Of a DNA stretch of 38,788 bases, positions 1-6,158 are shown one piece after another. Source of the stretch: a virus. The notes under the pieces are model-generated. The model saw only the letters and a program-made list of their open reading frames with translations, searched no databases and was not told where the DNA came from. Where the stretch lies: the IMG/VR virus record IMGVR_UViG_3300027906_000054, positions 1 through 38,788 of that record; one strand, 5' to 3'. How positions within the stretch are numbered: position 1 is the stretch's first letter; the number at the start of each line of letters is the position of its first letter. The position numbers and the translations under genes are program-made.

Positions 1-138
1 TGTAAGTATGCTAAGGATGACAGGCATAAGTTCGTACACACATTGTTGTTGTGTTACGAGCAAGATTGGAAAGACCTTAAGTTCATAAAGCATCGTAGAC
101 CACCAGAGTACATTCAGTTGGAACTCTGGGACAGTTGA
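1..138 (+). CDS. 3' end of an unknown gene (partial)
   Basis: An open frame enters the window at base 1 and ends at TGA 136-138, giving the last 45 residues of a protein (ending QLELWDS). The fragment is mixed-charge and rich in His, Lys and aromatic residues, with no motif I can name. The upstream element of the first bipartite promoter overlaps its last codons, and a hairpin terminator follows directly, so this is the true end of a transcription unit. The start lies outside the window. Confidence 0.6.
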   Translation, partial: CKYAKDDRHKFVHTLLLCYEQDWKDLKFIKHRRPPEYIQLELWDS

Positions 139-184
139 TGAACCGCACACCAAATGGTGACACGGTTCATTTTTAGTGTATAAT
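132..184 (+). promoter_or_regulatory. Bipartite promoter module A (for the HNH-type gene)
   Basis: The upstream element CAGTTGATGAACCGCACAC (132-150) is a degenerate copy of the consensus CCAGTTGACAAACTGKCACA. TATAAT lies at 179-184, 38 bases after the start of the AACCG core. The hexamer is preceded directly by TG. The next start codon is 17 bases further on. No good -35 hexamer stands 16-18 bases upstream apart from a weak GTGACA at 157-162. Confidence 0.5.
139..174 (+). terminator. Intrinsic terminator after the partial gene
   Basis: Arms ATGAACCG (139-146) and CGGTTCAT (163-170) pair perfectly, an inner CACCA/TGGTG pair extends the structure, and TTTT follows. The hairpin sits between the upstream element and the TATAAT of the next promoter. 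Confidence 0.7.
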
Positions 185-201
185 ACTAGTAGTTTCCCAA
201 T

Positions 202-627
202 ATGGGTATGTCAAAATCAAATCCAATGAAAGAGAAGTTCTTCGCTGAAGGACATACTCTACCCACATGTGTAAATGATGGGTGTAATAATAATGTGCAG
301 GTAAGAGAGTGGAAGTATTGGTCATTCAAATCAGAATGCTCCACATGTGCTACTGCACGTAAGAAGGGTAAGACTGTGGCAGGTGTCACACAACATAAGA
401 AAGACTATTGTGAAAATCATGATGGTCATCTTGGTTGGGCATGTCCTGTACCCAAAGAGCAATGGAAGGGATTTGAAAACAGTCTTGATCTTGACCATTT
501 AGATGGTGATCATCATAATAATAATCCTGCTAACGTCAAGACATACTGTAAATTATGTCATGGACGTAAGTCACTAGTTAATGGTGACTGCAATAGTAAC
601 AAATCATCCTCACGTAAAATGGTATGA
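202..627 (+). CDS. HNH endonuclease-like zinc-finger protein
   Basis: 141 residues. The C-terminal half carries an HNH-like core, LDLDHLDGDHHNNN at about residues 95-108, followed by NVKTYCKLCHGRKS (C116-x2-C119-H120). Further Cys pairs at C23/C28 and C46/C49 suggest structural zinc. HNH proteins of this kind cleave DNA as homing, packaging or repair nucleases; which applies here cannot be told. The first ATG (202) is used; ATG 208 is an equally possible start because neither has a clear ribosome site. It opens a four-gene chain, its stop overlapping the next start in ATGA, so it is probably made together with the two methyltransferases. No split or inserted reading frame suggests an intron nearby. 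Confidence 0.7.
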   Translation: MGMSKSNPMKEKFFAEGHTLPTCVNDGCNNNVQVREWKYWSFKSECSTCATARKKGKTVAGVTQHKKDYCENHDGHLGWACPVPKEQWKGFENSLDLDHLDGDHHNNNPANVKTYCKLCHGRKSLVNGDCNSNKSSSRKMV

Positions 628-1424
628 ATGATCTATACGATACCATTCTTGTTGGTGACGCACAAGATGTTCTTGATATAGTTGATAGTGGCATGGTACA
701 TCTAACATGTACTTCGCCACCATATTATAATGCAAGGGCATACTCAACGTGGCCAACATACAAAGAATACCTTGAGTTTCTACACAATGTATTTGCATCA
801 GTCTTTCGTGTAACTGCTGATGGCAGGATGTGTTGTGTCAATCTATCACCTGTCATTCAGGCAAGAGAGTCACGATCACATGAAAGCAAGAGACTAGCAA
901 TTCCATTTCATTTCTTTAAGGTGATGGAGGACATTGGATGGAAGTACATAGATGATATAGTATGGGTGAAACCAGAGGGTTCTGCCATAAATCGAAATGG
1001 TGGGTTTTTTCAACATCGTAAACCTGTGGCTTATAAACCAAATCTAGTTTCTGAAACTATTTTTGTTTTTCAAAAACCAGCAGATTTTCTAATTGATAAA
1101 ACTGTAAGATCATATTCTGGAGATATATTGGAACAGAGTTTGGTAGAGGATGGATATGAAAGATCTAATGTCTGGTCATTCAATCCTGAAACAAAATCAA
1201 ATCATCCTGCTCCATATCCTAAACAATTATCAGATAATATCATCAAATATTATAGTTTTGTAGGTGATTTAGTTCTTGATCCCTTCATGGGAAGTGGAAC
1301 TACTGCAATATCATCAATAGATCTTAATCGTCACTACTTAGGTGTAGAATTGCACGAAGAATATGTTGAAGATACTATGAAACGAATCAAGAAATTTCAA
1401 CCCTTAAATAACTTTTTATCATGA
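624..1424 (+). CDS. Site-specific DNA methyltransferase, beta-type order (probable N4-cytosine)
   Basis: 266 residues. The catalytic motif TSPPYY (S31-P-P-Y34) comes near the N-terminus and the S-adenosylmethionine-binding motif LDPFMGSGTT (F221-x-G-x-G225) near the C-terminus, the beta-class order. The C-terminal HYLGVELHEEYV is also typical. SPPY, rather than DPPY, is most often seen in N4-cytosine enzymes, although adenine specificity is not excluded. The region between the motifs is the likely target-recognition part. The start overlaps the HNH gene (ATGA at 624-627) and the stop overlaps the next start, so expression is coupled. No partner restriction enzyme is obvious, which fits a solitary phage methylase that protects phage DNA or alters its recognition (inference). 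Confidence 0.9.
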   Translation: MNDLYDTILVGDAQDVLDIVDSGMVHLTCTSPPYYNARAYSTWPTYKEYLEFLHNVFASVFRVTADGRMCCVNLSPVIQARESRSHESKRLAIPFHFFKVMEDIGWKYIDDIVWVKPEGSAINRNGGFFQHRKPVAYKPNLVSETIFVFQKPADFLIDKTVRSYSGDILEQSLVEDGYERSNVWSFNPETKSNHPAPYPKQLSDNIIKYYSFVGDLVLDPFMGSGTTAISSIDLNRHYLGVELHEEYVEDTMKRIKKFQPLNNFLS

Positions 1425-1669
1425 AACATTGGTTAGATTTATCACATGAGAAACCATGGACTGTACGTGATCAGAAACGAGTTGATAATACTCATAGAAA
1501 GATTCACACTGATGAGTACATGCAAGCAGGATGGAATGATTGCCCACCTGGTGCTCATCCTTATGTAAAAGGTTCACGTCACAACAAAATTGGAATGTGG
1601 ATTATGTGGACGTATTATGTGATTATTATATTAATGGTCACTCGTCTTGTATGGGTATTGAATACATGA
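1421..1669 (+). CDS. Small membrane protein between two methyltransferases
   Basis: 82 residues. The first 55 are polar and rich in His, Trp, Asp and Lys. Residues 58-80 (GMWIMWTYYVIIILMVTRLVWVL) form one convincing hydrophobic segment, so the protein probably sits in the membrane by a C-terminal anchor. Both ends overlap neighbouring genes by four bases (ATGA at 1421 and 1666), strong support that this is a real gene in the same coupled unit. I do not recognise the family. Its position suggests a role alongside DNA modification, but nothing in the sequence shows one. Confidence 0.6.
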   Translation: MKHWLDLSHEKPWTVRDQKRVDNTHRKIHTDEYMQAGWNDCPPGAHPYVKGSRHNKIGMWIMWTYYVIIILMVTRLVWVLNT

Positions 1670-2595
1670 AGAATACCATATTATATGGTGACTGTCGTGA
1701 AACATTGAAGCAATTCGATGTTAAAGCACGTACATGTGTAACATCTCCACCTTACTATGGTCTTAGAGACTATGGTGGTGAAGACAATCAGATAGGACAA
1801 GAACAATCACCTGAAGAATACATTCAACAATTAGTAGAAGTATTCAGAGAGGTACGTGATGTCCTGACTGATGATGGTACACTGTGGTTGAATATTGGTG
1901 ATAGTTATTATAACTATAGACCAGGTAAAGGTCAAGGATTAGTTAAACAAACTGTGTCCAACACTAAACAAGATTTACCAGACAAATGTGCAAGACGTGG
2001 TAACAAACTACAAGGATTGAAAGAGAAGGATCTCATTGGTATTCCATGGATGTTAGCATTTGCATTACGTGCTGATGGATGGTATCTCAGACAGGATATA
2101 ATATGGCATAAACCTAATCCAATGCCTGAGAGTGTACGTGATCGATGTACTAAGTCACATGAGTACATATTTTTATTGAGTAAGTCTCGCAAGTATTATT
2201 ATAACAATGAAGCTATTAAAGAACCTGCTAAAGATTGGGGTACGAGAAATAGGACAAACGGTAAGTATCACAATAAAGGGACAGGGTTGCAGCCACACTC
2301 TGGTCTTTCAAAATCTTATCCCACAAAGAATAAGCGTAGTGTGTGGTCGGTGACCAATAAACCTTATAAAGGTGCTCACTTCGCAGTGTATCCACCTGAT
2401 CTCATTGAACCATGCATTCTAGCAGGTTCGGAGGAGGGTGATATAGTACTAGATCCATTCATGGGGTCAGGCACTACTGCTATGGTTGCCAAGAAACTAA
2501 GTAGATCATATATTGGGTGTGAATTGCATGAGGACTATGCCAGTTTACAAACTGACCGTATTTCCACCATTCCCACCAAACTTCCATTATACTAA
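1666..2595 (+). CDS. Second site-specific DNA methyltransferase
   Basis: 309 residues from ATG 1666. The longer in-frame reading from 1540 runs through the preceding gene and is rejected because ATG 1666 overlaps that gene's stop in ATGA. Motif TSPPYYGLRDYG (S27-P-P-Y30) is followed by a long variable region and LDPFMGSGTTA (F265-x-G-x-G269), then SYIGCELHEDYA: again the beta-class order and an SPPY active site. TSPPYYGLRDYG is common in phage and restriction-modification methylases that include both N4-cytosine and N6-adenine types, so the modified base is uncertain. It differs clearly from the first methylase in the central region, so the two probably recognise different sites. The upstream element of promoter module B lies inside its 3' end. 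Confidence 0.9.
   Translation: MKNTILYGDCRETLKQFDVKARTCVTSPPYYGLRDYGGEDNQIGQEQSPEEYIQQLVEVFREVRDVLTDDGTLWLNIGDSYYNYRPGKGQGLVKQTVSNTKQDLPDKCARRGNKLQGLKEKDLIGIPWMLAFALRADGWYLRQDIIWHKPNPMPESVRDRCTKSHEYIFLLSKSRKYYYNNEAIKEPAKDWGTRNRTNGKYHNKGTGLQPHSGLSKSYPTKNKRSVWSVTNKPYKGAHFAVYPPDLIEPCILAGSEEGDIVLDPFMGSGTTAMVAKKLSRSYIGCELHEDYASLQTDRISTIPTKLPLY
2540..2593 (+). promoter_or_regulatory. Bipartite promoter module B (for the 102-aa gene)
   Basis: The upstream element CCAGTTTACAAACTGACC (2540-2557) lies inside the end of the second methyltransferase gene. TATACT at 2588-2593 starts 38 bases after the AACTG core. From the hexamer onward, TATACTAAGTACATCAATCA is almost identical to the region after module C, so the leader is also repeated. 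Confidence 0.6.
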
Positions 2596-2615
2596 GTACA
2601 TCAATCAAAGGACTC

Positions 2616-2924
2616 ATGACTGCACCAAACTTAGACGTTGTAACATCTGAGCAAATGTTCAAGACTTCAGAAGTAATAAATGAACTAACATCTGCGCAAA
2701 TGTTCAAGACTGTACAGTCACTACACTTCGGAAGAACATTCTGGTTAGATGAGAATGATGATTTCTGTTCAGCACCAACCTATAAGGATGGTACAACTGA
2801 CTATGATATGTGGGATTACGTATCAGAGTGGGACATGGAAGGAGTTGACTTTGATAAACTATTCTATGTCCATAAGGAGTTAGTTACCAATGCTGTTACA
2901 GAGTACGAACAGATGAGAGCATAG
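2616..2924 (+). CDS. Acidic protein of unknown function with a 15-residue duplication
   Basis: 102 residues, acidic (many Asp and Glu), no signal peptide or membrane segment. The N-terminal part contains two in-frame copies of TSxQMFKT (residues 10-17 and 25-32) encoded by a 26-base direct duplication with one mismatch. The C-terminal half is rich in Asp, Trp and Tyr (DYDMWDYVSEWDMEGVDF). ATG 2616 follows an AAAGGA ribosome site and promoter module B. A dyad and a strong terminator follow the stop, so this is a single-gene unit. I do not recognise the family. Confidence 0.7.
   Translation: MTAPNLDVVTSEQMFKTSEVINELTSAQMFKTVQSLHFGRTFWLDENDDFCSAPTYKDGTTDYDMWDYVSEWDMEGVDFDKLFYVHKELVTNAVTEYEQMRA
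2641..2711 (+). repeat. 26-base in-frame direct duplication
   Basis: TAACATCTGAGCAAATGTTC... at 2641-2666 recurs at 2686-2711 with one mismatch (A2650 against C2695). The period is 45 bases, exactly 15 codons, so the reading frame is kept. Confidence 0.85.
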
Positions 2925-2980
2925 ACCAGTTAACAAACTGGTACACAGGGGGTTTACATGCCCCCTTTTTCTGTTATACT
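2925..2980 (+). promoter_or_regulatory. Bipartite promoter module C (for the 56-aa gene)
   Basis: ACCAGTT (2925-2931) and AACTGGT (2936-2942) form a perfect 7-base dyad around AACA, then ACAC. TATACT at 2975-2980 starts 39 bases after AACTG. The intrinsic terminator of the preceding gene occupies the space between the two elements. Confidence 0.65.
2947..2970 (+). terminator. Intrinsic terminator nested in promoter module C
   Basis: AGGGGG (2947-2952) pairs with CCCCCT (2961-2966) around an 8-base loop, and the run of five T bases is 2966-2970. It ends the 102-aa gene. Confidence 0.85.
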
Positions 2981-3003
2981 AAGTATATCAATCAAACAGG
3001 TCT

Positions 3004-3174
3004 ATGTCTTCAATCGATTTTCTATCCGAGTGGTACACCAATTGGTTAACAGAACAGGGTCTGCCACTTGACAGTGCTGATGATCTGCTGTATAGTAATG
3101 CAGTGTTAACCGATTCACAAACTCATTTCCTACGTAACTTCATTGAGTTATGGGACACAGTTCAAAACGCATAA
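3004..3174 (+). CDS. Small protein of unknown function (56 aa)
   Basis: 56 residues, beginning MSSIDFLSEWYTNWL and ending ELWDTVQNA; acidic and probably helical. ATG 3004 comes 23 bases after the -10 hexamer of module C with CAGG just upstream. Its stop shares a base with the next start (TAATG, 3172-3176). It is the first gene of a chain of overlapping small genes. No family recognised. Confidence 0.6.
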   Translation: MSSIDFLSEWYTNWLTEQGLPLDSADDLLYSNAVLTDSQTHFLRNFIELWDTVQNA

Positions 3175-3332
3175 TGAAACTTTCTTTACCAGTCTACTTC
3201 ACTAGAGAGGAGTATGATCTGATTGTTAATTCTATCTCTAACTCAGACTATCATGAATCTGAAGTCGAATTCAAGATAGCAACAACTGTTATCGACAAAC
3301 TAACAACCCTATCGGAGTCTTACAATGGTTGA
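3174..3332 (+). CDS. Small protein of unknown function (52 aa)
   Basis: 52 residues from ATG 3174, chosen over an in-frame ATG at 3150 because 3174 overlaps the preceding stop in TAATG. Sequence begins MKLSLPVYFTREEYDL. The pattern of a short beta strand followed by a helix that keeps Asp and Glu outward suggests a small folded domain, but no family is recognised. It overlaps the next gene by eight bases. Confidence 0.6.
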   Translation: MKLSLPVYFTREEYDLIVNSISNSDYHESEVEFKIATTVIDKLTTLSESYNG

Positions 3333-3546
3333 TCAATTAATTGCAGACCTCAAGTTTTGTATTGAGGAACTGGGATGCAATGATGATCAAATTGCTGAAC
3401 TAATCACAGTTAGTGATGACATGGGCATCTCAGTAGAGTATTTTTGGGAAGAGTTTATCGTAACTGAAAGTACTAGCGTACATCAAGATGAGTACCTTAG
3501 TATTGAAGAATTTGAAGAACTATGCACAGAGGAGGTGGAAGAATGA
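3325..3546 (+). CDS. Acidic helical protein of unknown function (73 aa)
   Basis: 73 residues, strongly acidic, especially the C-terminus (SIEEFEELCTEEVEE), and predicted mostly helical. The start lies inside the end of the preceding gene and the stop overlaps the next start (ATGA 3543-3546). Such acidic mini-proteins are common in phage host-takeover regions, sometimes as inhibitors that mimic nucleic acid; that is inference only. Confidence 0.6.
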   Translation: MVDQLIADLKFCIEELGCNDDQIAELITVSDDMGISVEYFWEEFIVTESTSVHQDEYLSIEEFEELCTEEVEE

Positions 3547-3707
3547 AAGTTAATAGGTATACTAGAGCACCCAAAGAGGGTAAGTATATTATCTGTCCAC
3601 ACTGTGATGGTGCTCTAAGGGTGTATAACTTTGCATGGAGTAGTCTGCACTGTTTATACTGTAAAAGACCATCAGACAAGCATACATGGGAGGTATGGGC
3701 ATCATGA
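3543..3707 (+). CDS. Small zinc-ribbon protein
   Basis: 54 residues from ATG 3543, inside an ATGA overlap and preceded by the strong ribosome site GGAGG (3531-3535). Two knuckles, C18-P-H-C21 and C37-L-Y-C40, separated by 15 residues make a four-cysteine zinc ribbon, with basic residues around it (YTRAPKEGK, CKRPSDKH). Zinc ribbons of this size bind nucleic acid or act as small transcription or protein adaptors. The target is not evident. The stop overlaps the next start in ATGA. Confidence 0.7.
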   Translation: MKVNRYTRAPKEGKYIICPHCDGALRVYNFAWSSLHCLYCKRPSDKHTWEVWAS

Positions 3708-3880
3708 ACGTATTAGATTGGTTATACCGAGCAATCATGAATATTGGTGTCGGTACACATAAAGGTGATGACATTGATTTGGGTGTGTACAAACGTACTG
3801 CTAATCCAAATGCAACCAATAGTGAACTAGATGCTAAGGTTATCATACACCATAGTGAGGATAACAATGGCAATTTATAA
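3704..3880 (+). CDS. Small protein of unknown function (58 aa)
   Basis: 58 residues from ATG 3704 (the in-frame ATG at 3686 is inside the preceding gene; 3704 fits an ATGA overlap). It begins MNVLDWLYRAIMNIGVGTH, an amphipathic N-terminal helix, then a polar tail with two adjacent His (VIIHHSEDN). The next gene starts 14 bases before its stop. No family recognised. Confidence 0.55.
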   Translation: MNVLDWLYRAIMNIGVGTHKGDDIDLGVYKRTANPNATNSELDAKVIIHHSEDNNGNL

Positions 3881-4298
3881 TAATATACAGATCACAATTG
3901 ATCTCAATGAACTAGTAGAGACTAGAGGTGAATTCTTATTCAAGGACTCTGAAGATTCAGGCATGAGTGAGAATCAAATACAATACATTGCTGAACGATT
4001 ACGTACTACATTAACATGGGATTCAATATATCACATGGTTGATACTAGTATCCTTGAGTTCTATGACTGCCACGAGCATCCTGAGATATGGGATCCTCAT
4101 TATGGTGAGATTCAACCTGAACCAGGTAGGGAGGCAGAATTGGTAGCACAAGAGAAGGCACGTAAGCAGTTCAAGAAAGAATTTAAAATGGTTACCATTG
4201 AGAATAGTGCATGGTCATTGGATGTGCCAGTAAGAAGGGACAGATTACAAAGTGGCACAGAGGATGATGCAGAGGATGAGAAAAATGGTATTATATAG
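3867..4298 (+). CDS. Acidic protein of unknown function (143 aa)
   Basis: 143 residues from ATG 3867, the ATG closest to the preceding gene's end (an in-frame start at 3831 would overlap it by 50 bases). It is acidic overall, with a basic helix in the middle (EKARKQFKKEFK, about residues 101-112) and a very acidic C-terminus (GTEDDAEDEKNG). MAIYNNIQITIDLNELVETR at the N-terminus looks like a beta strand plus helix. It ends the overlapping chain that starts at 3004. No family recognised. Confidence 0.65.
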   Translation: MAIYNNIQITIDLNELVETRGEFLFKDSEDSGMSENQIQYIAERLRTTLTWDSIYHMVDTSILEFYDCHEHPEIWDPHYGEIQPEPGREAELVAQEKARKQFKKEFKMVTIENSAWSLDVPVRRDRLQSGTEDDAEDEKNGII

Positions 4299-4376
4299 GA
4301 GTGGAGGCAAGGGTCTCGTTCACTAATCGAGTTTAAATCGAACCTCTCCACACTTCATTCATCAATCAACAGGCAA

Positions 4377-4730
4377 ATGACTCTTTCTGAACTCGTGGAC
4401 GAAACAAATGATGAACAGTCAGTAGCGTCCTATGTCCAAGATCTTAGAAAAGCACTTAGAACCAATTTCTATCGCAAGTATCCATCATCTGATCGTTCAT
4501 TTGATTTTAGAGCAATAGAAGGTCGCAAGTACATCAAATTAGTACAGACCGAAGAAGGCAGAGACAGTAGTGTTCATGCTTTCATTGATAAGAAGACTGG
4601 TGAAGTATACAAACCAGCAGGTTGGAAGTCACCAGCAAAGATTGTAAGATATAATTTATTAGATGAACGCTCAAGAACTGATTGCTTACATTCAGCAGAT
4701 TGGGCAGGTGGTTATCTCTATTTGAGATAA
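4377..4730 (+). CDS. Conserved small phage protein, function unknown (117 aa)
   Basis: 117 residues. The C-terminal block HAFIDKKTGEVYKPAGW (from about residue 68) followed by SPAKIVRYNLLDE and ADWAGGYLYLR looks like a conserved family that I recall from cyanophage and other large phage genomes as hypothetical. The N-terminal 50 residues (VQDLRKALRTNFYRKYPSSD) are helical and basic. The leader ATCAATCAACAGG before ATG 4377 repeats the leader of the genes at 2616 and 3004. A structured intergenic region follows. Function not inferable. Confidence 0.7.
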   Translation: MTLSELVDETNDEQSVASYVQDLRKALRTNFYRKYPSSDRSFDFRAIEGRKYIKLVQTEEGRDSSVHAFIDKKTGEVYKPAGWKSPAKIVRYNLLDERSRTDCLHSADWAGGYLYLR

Positions 4731-4757
4731 TCACTGGGCATCAGATAATAAGGGGAA

Positions 4758-4796
4758 TCTAGACCGACTTAGAAGCGGTCACATGATCGATTCCTT
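4758..4796 (+). other. Nested hairpin in an intergenic stretch
   Basis: Between the 117-aa gene and the 33-aa gene, GGAATC pairs with GATTCC (a two-base G bulge may extend it) and, inside, ACCG pairs with CGGT around ACTTAGAAG. I checked it for tRNA shape and found no D-arm or anticodon arm. It may be a leader structure or a weak terminator, but no T run follows. Confidence 0.3.
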
Positions 4797-4866
4797 AATA
4801 TTACTACCTTAACTGTGTAAGTCCCATGCTACAGCTCCATTGTACACCTTAACTTACTTTATTATC

Positions 4867-4968
4867 ATGGCTTTTAATTCATCAGTTGCACTATTCAATC
4901 TACTTGAAGATGCACAGACCGCAGAAGAACTTCTTGCTGTTATCGATTCATGGATTCAGGAGAGTTGA
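4867..4968 (+). CDS. Very small protein (33 aa)
   Basis: 33 residues, beginning MAFNSSVALFNLLEDAQTAE and ending LAVIDSWIQES. It is compact, acidic and helical, with a regular hydrophobic spacing expected of a real short helix pair. The upstream TTTATTATC before ATG is the same as the sequence before ATG 8446, which supports a genuine start. Followed by two hairpins. I think similar mini-genes occur in cyanophages, but function is unknown. Confidence 0.5.
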   Translation: MAFNSSVALFNLLEDAQTAEELLAVIDSWIQES

Positions 4969-4972
4969 CAGT

Positions 4973-5037
4973 ATAGCACATTGATGCTATGATTGAGTAT
5001 GTGGAGTGCCATGTTTCCACCGTCGTTGGCACTCCAC
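4973..5037 (+). other. Two intergenic hairpins, one with a 10-base perfect stem
   Basis: ATAGCA/TGCTAT brackets a small loop at about 4975-4989. Then GTGGAGTGCC (5001-5010) pairs perfectly with GGCACTCCAC (5028-5037) around a 17-base loop. No T run follows, so this is not a standard intrinsic terminator. It could be a small RNA, a processing site or an operator. A TATAAT stands 13 bases downstream. Confidence 0.5.
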
Positions 5038-5050
5038 GCTGTTGGGAGGA

Positions 5051-5056
5051 TATAAT
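5051..5056 (+). promoter_or_regulatory. Possible -10 hexamer before the 83-aa gene
   Basis: TATAAT at 5051-5056, 36 bases before ATG 5093. The upstream element seen at modules A-M is not found at the usual distance; TTGGCA at 5026-5031 is a weak -35 with a 19-base spacer and lies in the hairpin arm. Confidence 0.4.
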
Positions 5057-5092
5057 TAGTATTACAAGTAAACTTTACTATCTCTCATTACA

Positions 5093-5344
5093 ATGAAGAA
5101 GAACATCTTCCACGAGTACATTCAGGAATTTATTGATTTCCGCTTTGAATTGATTGGAGGAGACACAGTGCTCCGCCCCATACCCAAAGAGACACTCGAC
5201 GATGATGGTGTAAAGAAGTATTGGAGACTATTTTCTAGATATCCCAATGACTTTGCAGCATCCGTAGTCAAGAGTTTACCACCTGATGTGGAGTTTATTT
5301 CATACAATCACCTGAGTAATACCCTTGAATTGAAAGCAAAATGA
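5093..5344 (+). CDS. Small protein of unknown function (83 aa)
   Basis: 83 residues, mixed charge, beginning MKKNIFHEYIQEFIDFRFEL. It is aromatic-rich and probably a small alpha/beta fold, with no membrane segment. Its stop overlaps the next start (ATGA at 5341-5344), and it heads a coupled chain of five small genes that runs to 6107. No family recognised. Confidence 0.6.
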   Translation: MKKNIFHEYIQEFIDFRFELIGGDTVLRPIPKETLDDDGVKKYWRLFSRYPNDFAASVVKSLPPDVEFISYNHLSNTLELKAK

Positions 5345-5583
5345 GTGGAAAAGCAGACGATAGCGATGTACAAGTCCGTATGTCCGCGCAACGTGATGAG
5401 ATCTATGACCACGTGGTAAACCGCATGGTCACTCTGTTTGCGGAGGAAAAGTATGATTCTGCCCTTGCAATAGGGGATGAATTCTTTGAATGGTTGGATG
5501 AAACTCTTATAGATAACGAGCAGACATTCTTCTACGACGAGGATGAACTCAAAGAATTATACAAGTCCGTCAGGTACGAATGA
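5341..5583 (+). CDS. Acidic helical protein of unknown function (80 aa)
   Basis: 80 residues, strongly acidic, with two amphipathic helices (RDEIYDHVVNRMVTLFAEEK and DSALAIGDEFFEWLDETL). The C-terminal DEDELKELYKSVRYE continues the helical pattern. The start is fixed by the ATGA overlap. No family recognised; acidic helical proteins here could be binding partners for host proteins, which is inference. Confidence 0.6.
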   Translation: MSGKADDSDVQVRMSAQRDEIYDHVVNRMVTLFAEEKYDSALAIGDEFFEWLDETLIDNEQTFFYDEDELKELYKSVRYE

Positions 5584-5584
5584 C

Positions 5585-5707
5585 ATGAGGGACGATCTAA
5601 AAAACTTAATACTGGACTACATCGCAGCAAAGAACAAGGGTGAAGAACCAAAGGCAGAGCAACTATTAGCAGAGATCAATTTACTTAGAATGAGACAGGA
5701 GAAGTGA
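5585..5707 (+). CDS. Very small helical protein (40 aa)
   Basis: 40 residues, MRDDLKNLILDYIAAKNKGE onward, ending EINLLRMRQEK. Two helices with regular leucine and isoleucine spacing suggest a small coiled coil. It starts one base after the preceding stop, and its stop overlaps the next start (TGATG, 5705-5709). This tight packing supports it as a real gene despite its size. Confidence 0.55.
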   Translation: MRDDLKNLILDYIAAKNKGEEPKAEQLLAEINLLRMRQEK

Positions 5708-6024
5708 TGCCACGCACTCAAAAGAGTCTGGATGCGAATTTAAAAAAACTGAATACTCCATCAAAGAGGAGAATCAAACCATTTGAGTTGGATGCAACTA
5801 ATCCTGCAATCATCTCAACCCATCCTGATGCTCCTAAATGTCCTGCATCACGTAAGAAGGAGTTATTCCCTTGTGAATCATTCCCAATACGATTTCAGGA
5901 CATACGTAAGAAACCACAATTGAATCTGGCATGGTTTAAAGATTACTATGATGCAGTCAAGTGGATTCAACGCAACAATCTTAAACCCCAACATTATAGA
6001 CTCTTAAGGAGGAGTGACAAGTGA
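5707..6024 (+). CDS. Basic protein of unknown function (105 aa)
   Basis: 105 residues from ATG 5707; the GTG just before it is rejected because the ATG overlaps the preceding stop in TGATG. It is strongly basic (LKKLNTPSKRRIKPF, CPASRKKELFPCESFP, LRRSDK) and aromatic in the C-terminal half (FKDYYDAVKWIQRNN). C48/C56 might form a half zinc site but no second pair is present. Basic character suggests nucleic-acid or ribosome binding (inference). Family not recognised. Confidence 0.6.
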   Translation: MPRTQKSLDANLKKLNTPSKRRIKPFELDATNPAIISTHPDAPKCPASRKKELFPCESFPIRFQDIRKKPQLNLAWFKDYYDAVKWIQRNNLKPQHYRLLRRSDK

Positions 6025-6107
6025 ATGTATTATTGCCACTAATTTGTATCGCATTGATATCTCTTGTAATAGTATATTCTATTATTCAAAGGTACAATCC
6101 ACATTAG
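6021..6107 (+). CDS. Single-pass membrane micro-protein (28 aa)
   Basis: 28 residues from GTG 6021, overlapping the preceding stop in GTGA, with GGAGG at 6009-6013 as ribosome site. Residues 3-21 are almost entirely hydrophobic (VLLPLICIALISLVIVYSI), followed by a basic tail QRYNPH, so it would insert in the membrane with the C-terminus inside. Its size makes it uncertain, but the strong ribosome site and stop-start overlap favour expression. Confidence 0.45.
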   Translation: MNVLLPLICIALISLVIVYSIIQRYNPH

Positions 6108-6111
6108 CATG

Positions 6112-6134
6112 AAAAAAGACCCCTTTCGGGGTCT
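6112..6134 (-). terminator. Intrinsic terminator for the minus-strand gene
   Basis: Read on the minus strand, AGACCCC pairs with GGGGTCT around GAAA, followed by six T bases (the A run at 6112-6117 of the plus strand). It lies 25 bases after the minus-strand stop. On the plus strand the hairpin lacks a T run. Confidence 0.85.
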
Positions 6135-6158
6135 GATGTGACACTTACTAGTTTGGAT

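Noticed and set aside
4750-4800. tRNA-like shape with GATTCC near a GGAATC arm
   Set aside because: No D-arm, anticodon arm or CCA-compatible acceptor pairing; kept as a hairpin only.
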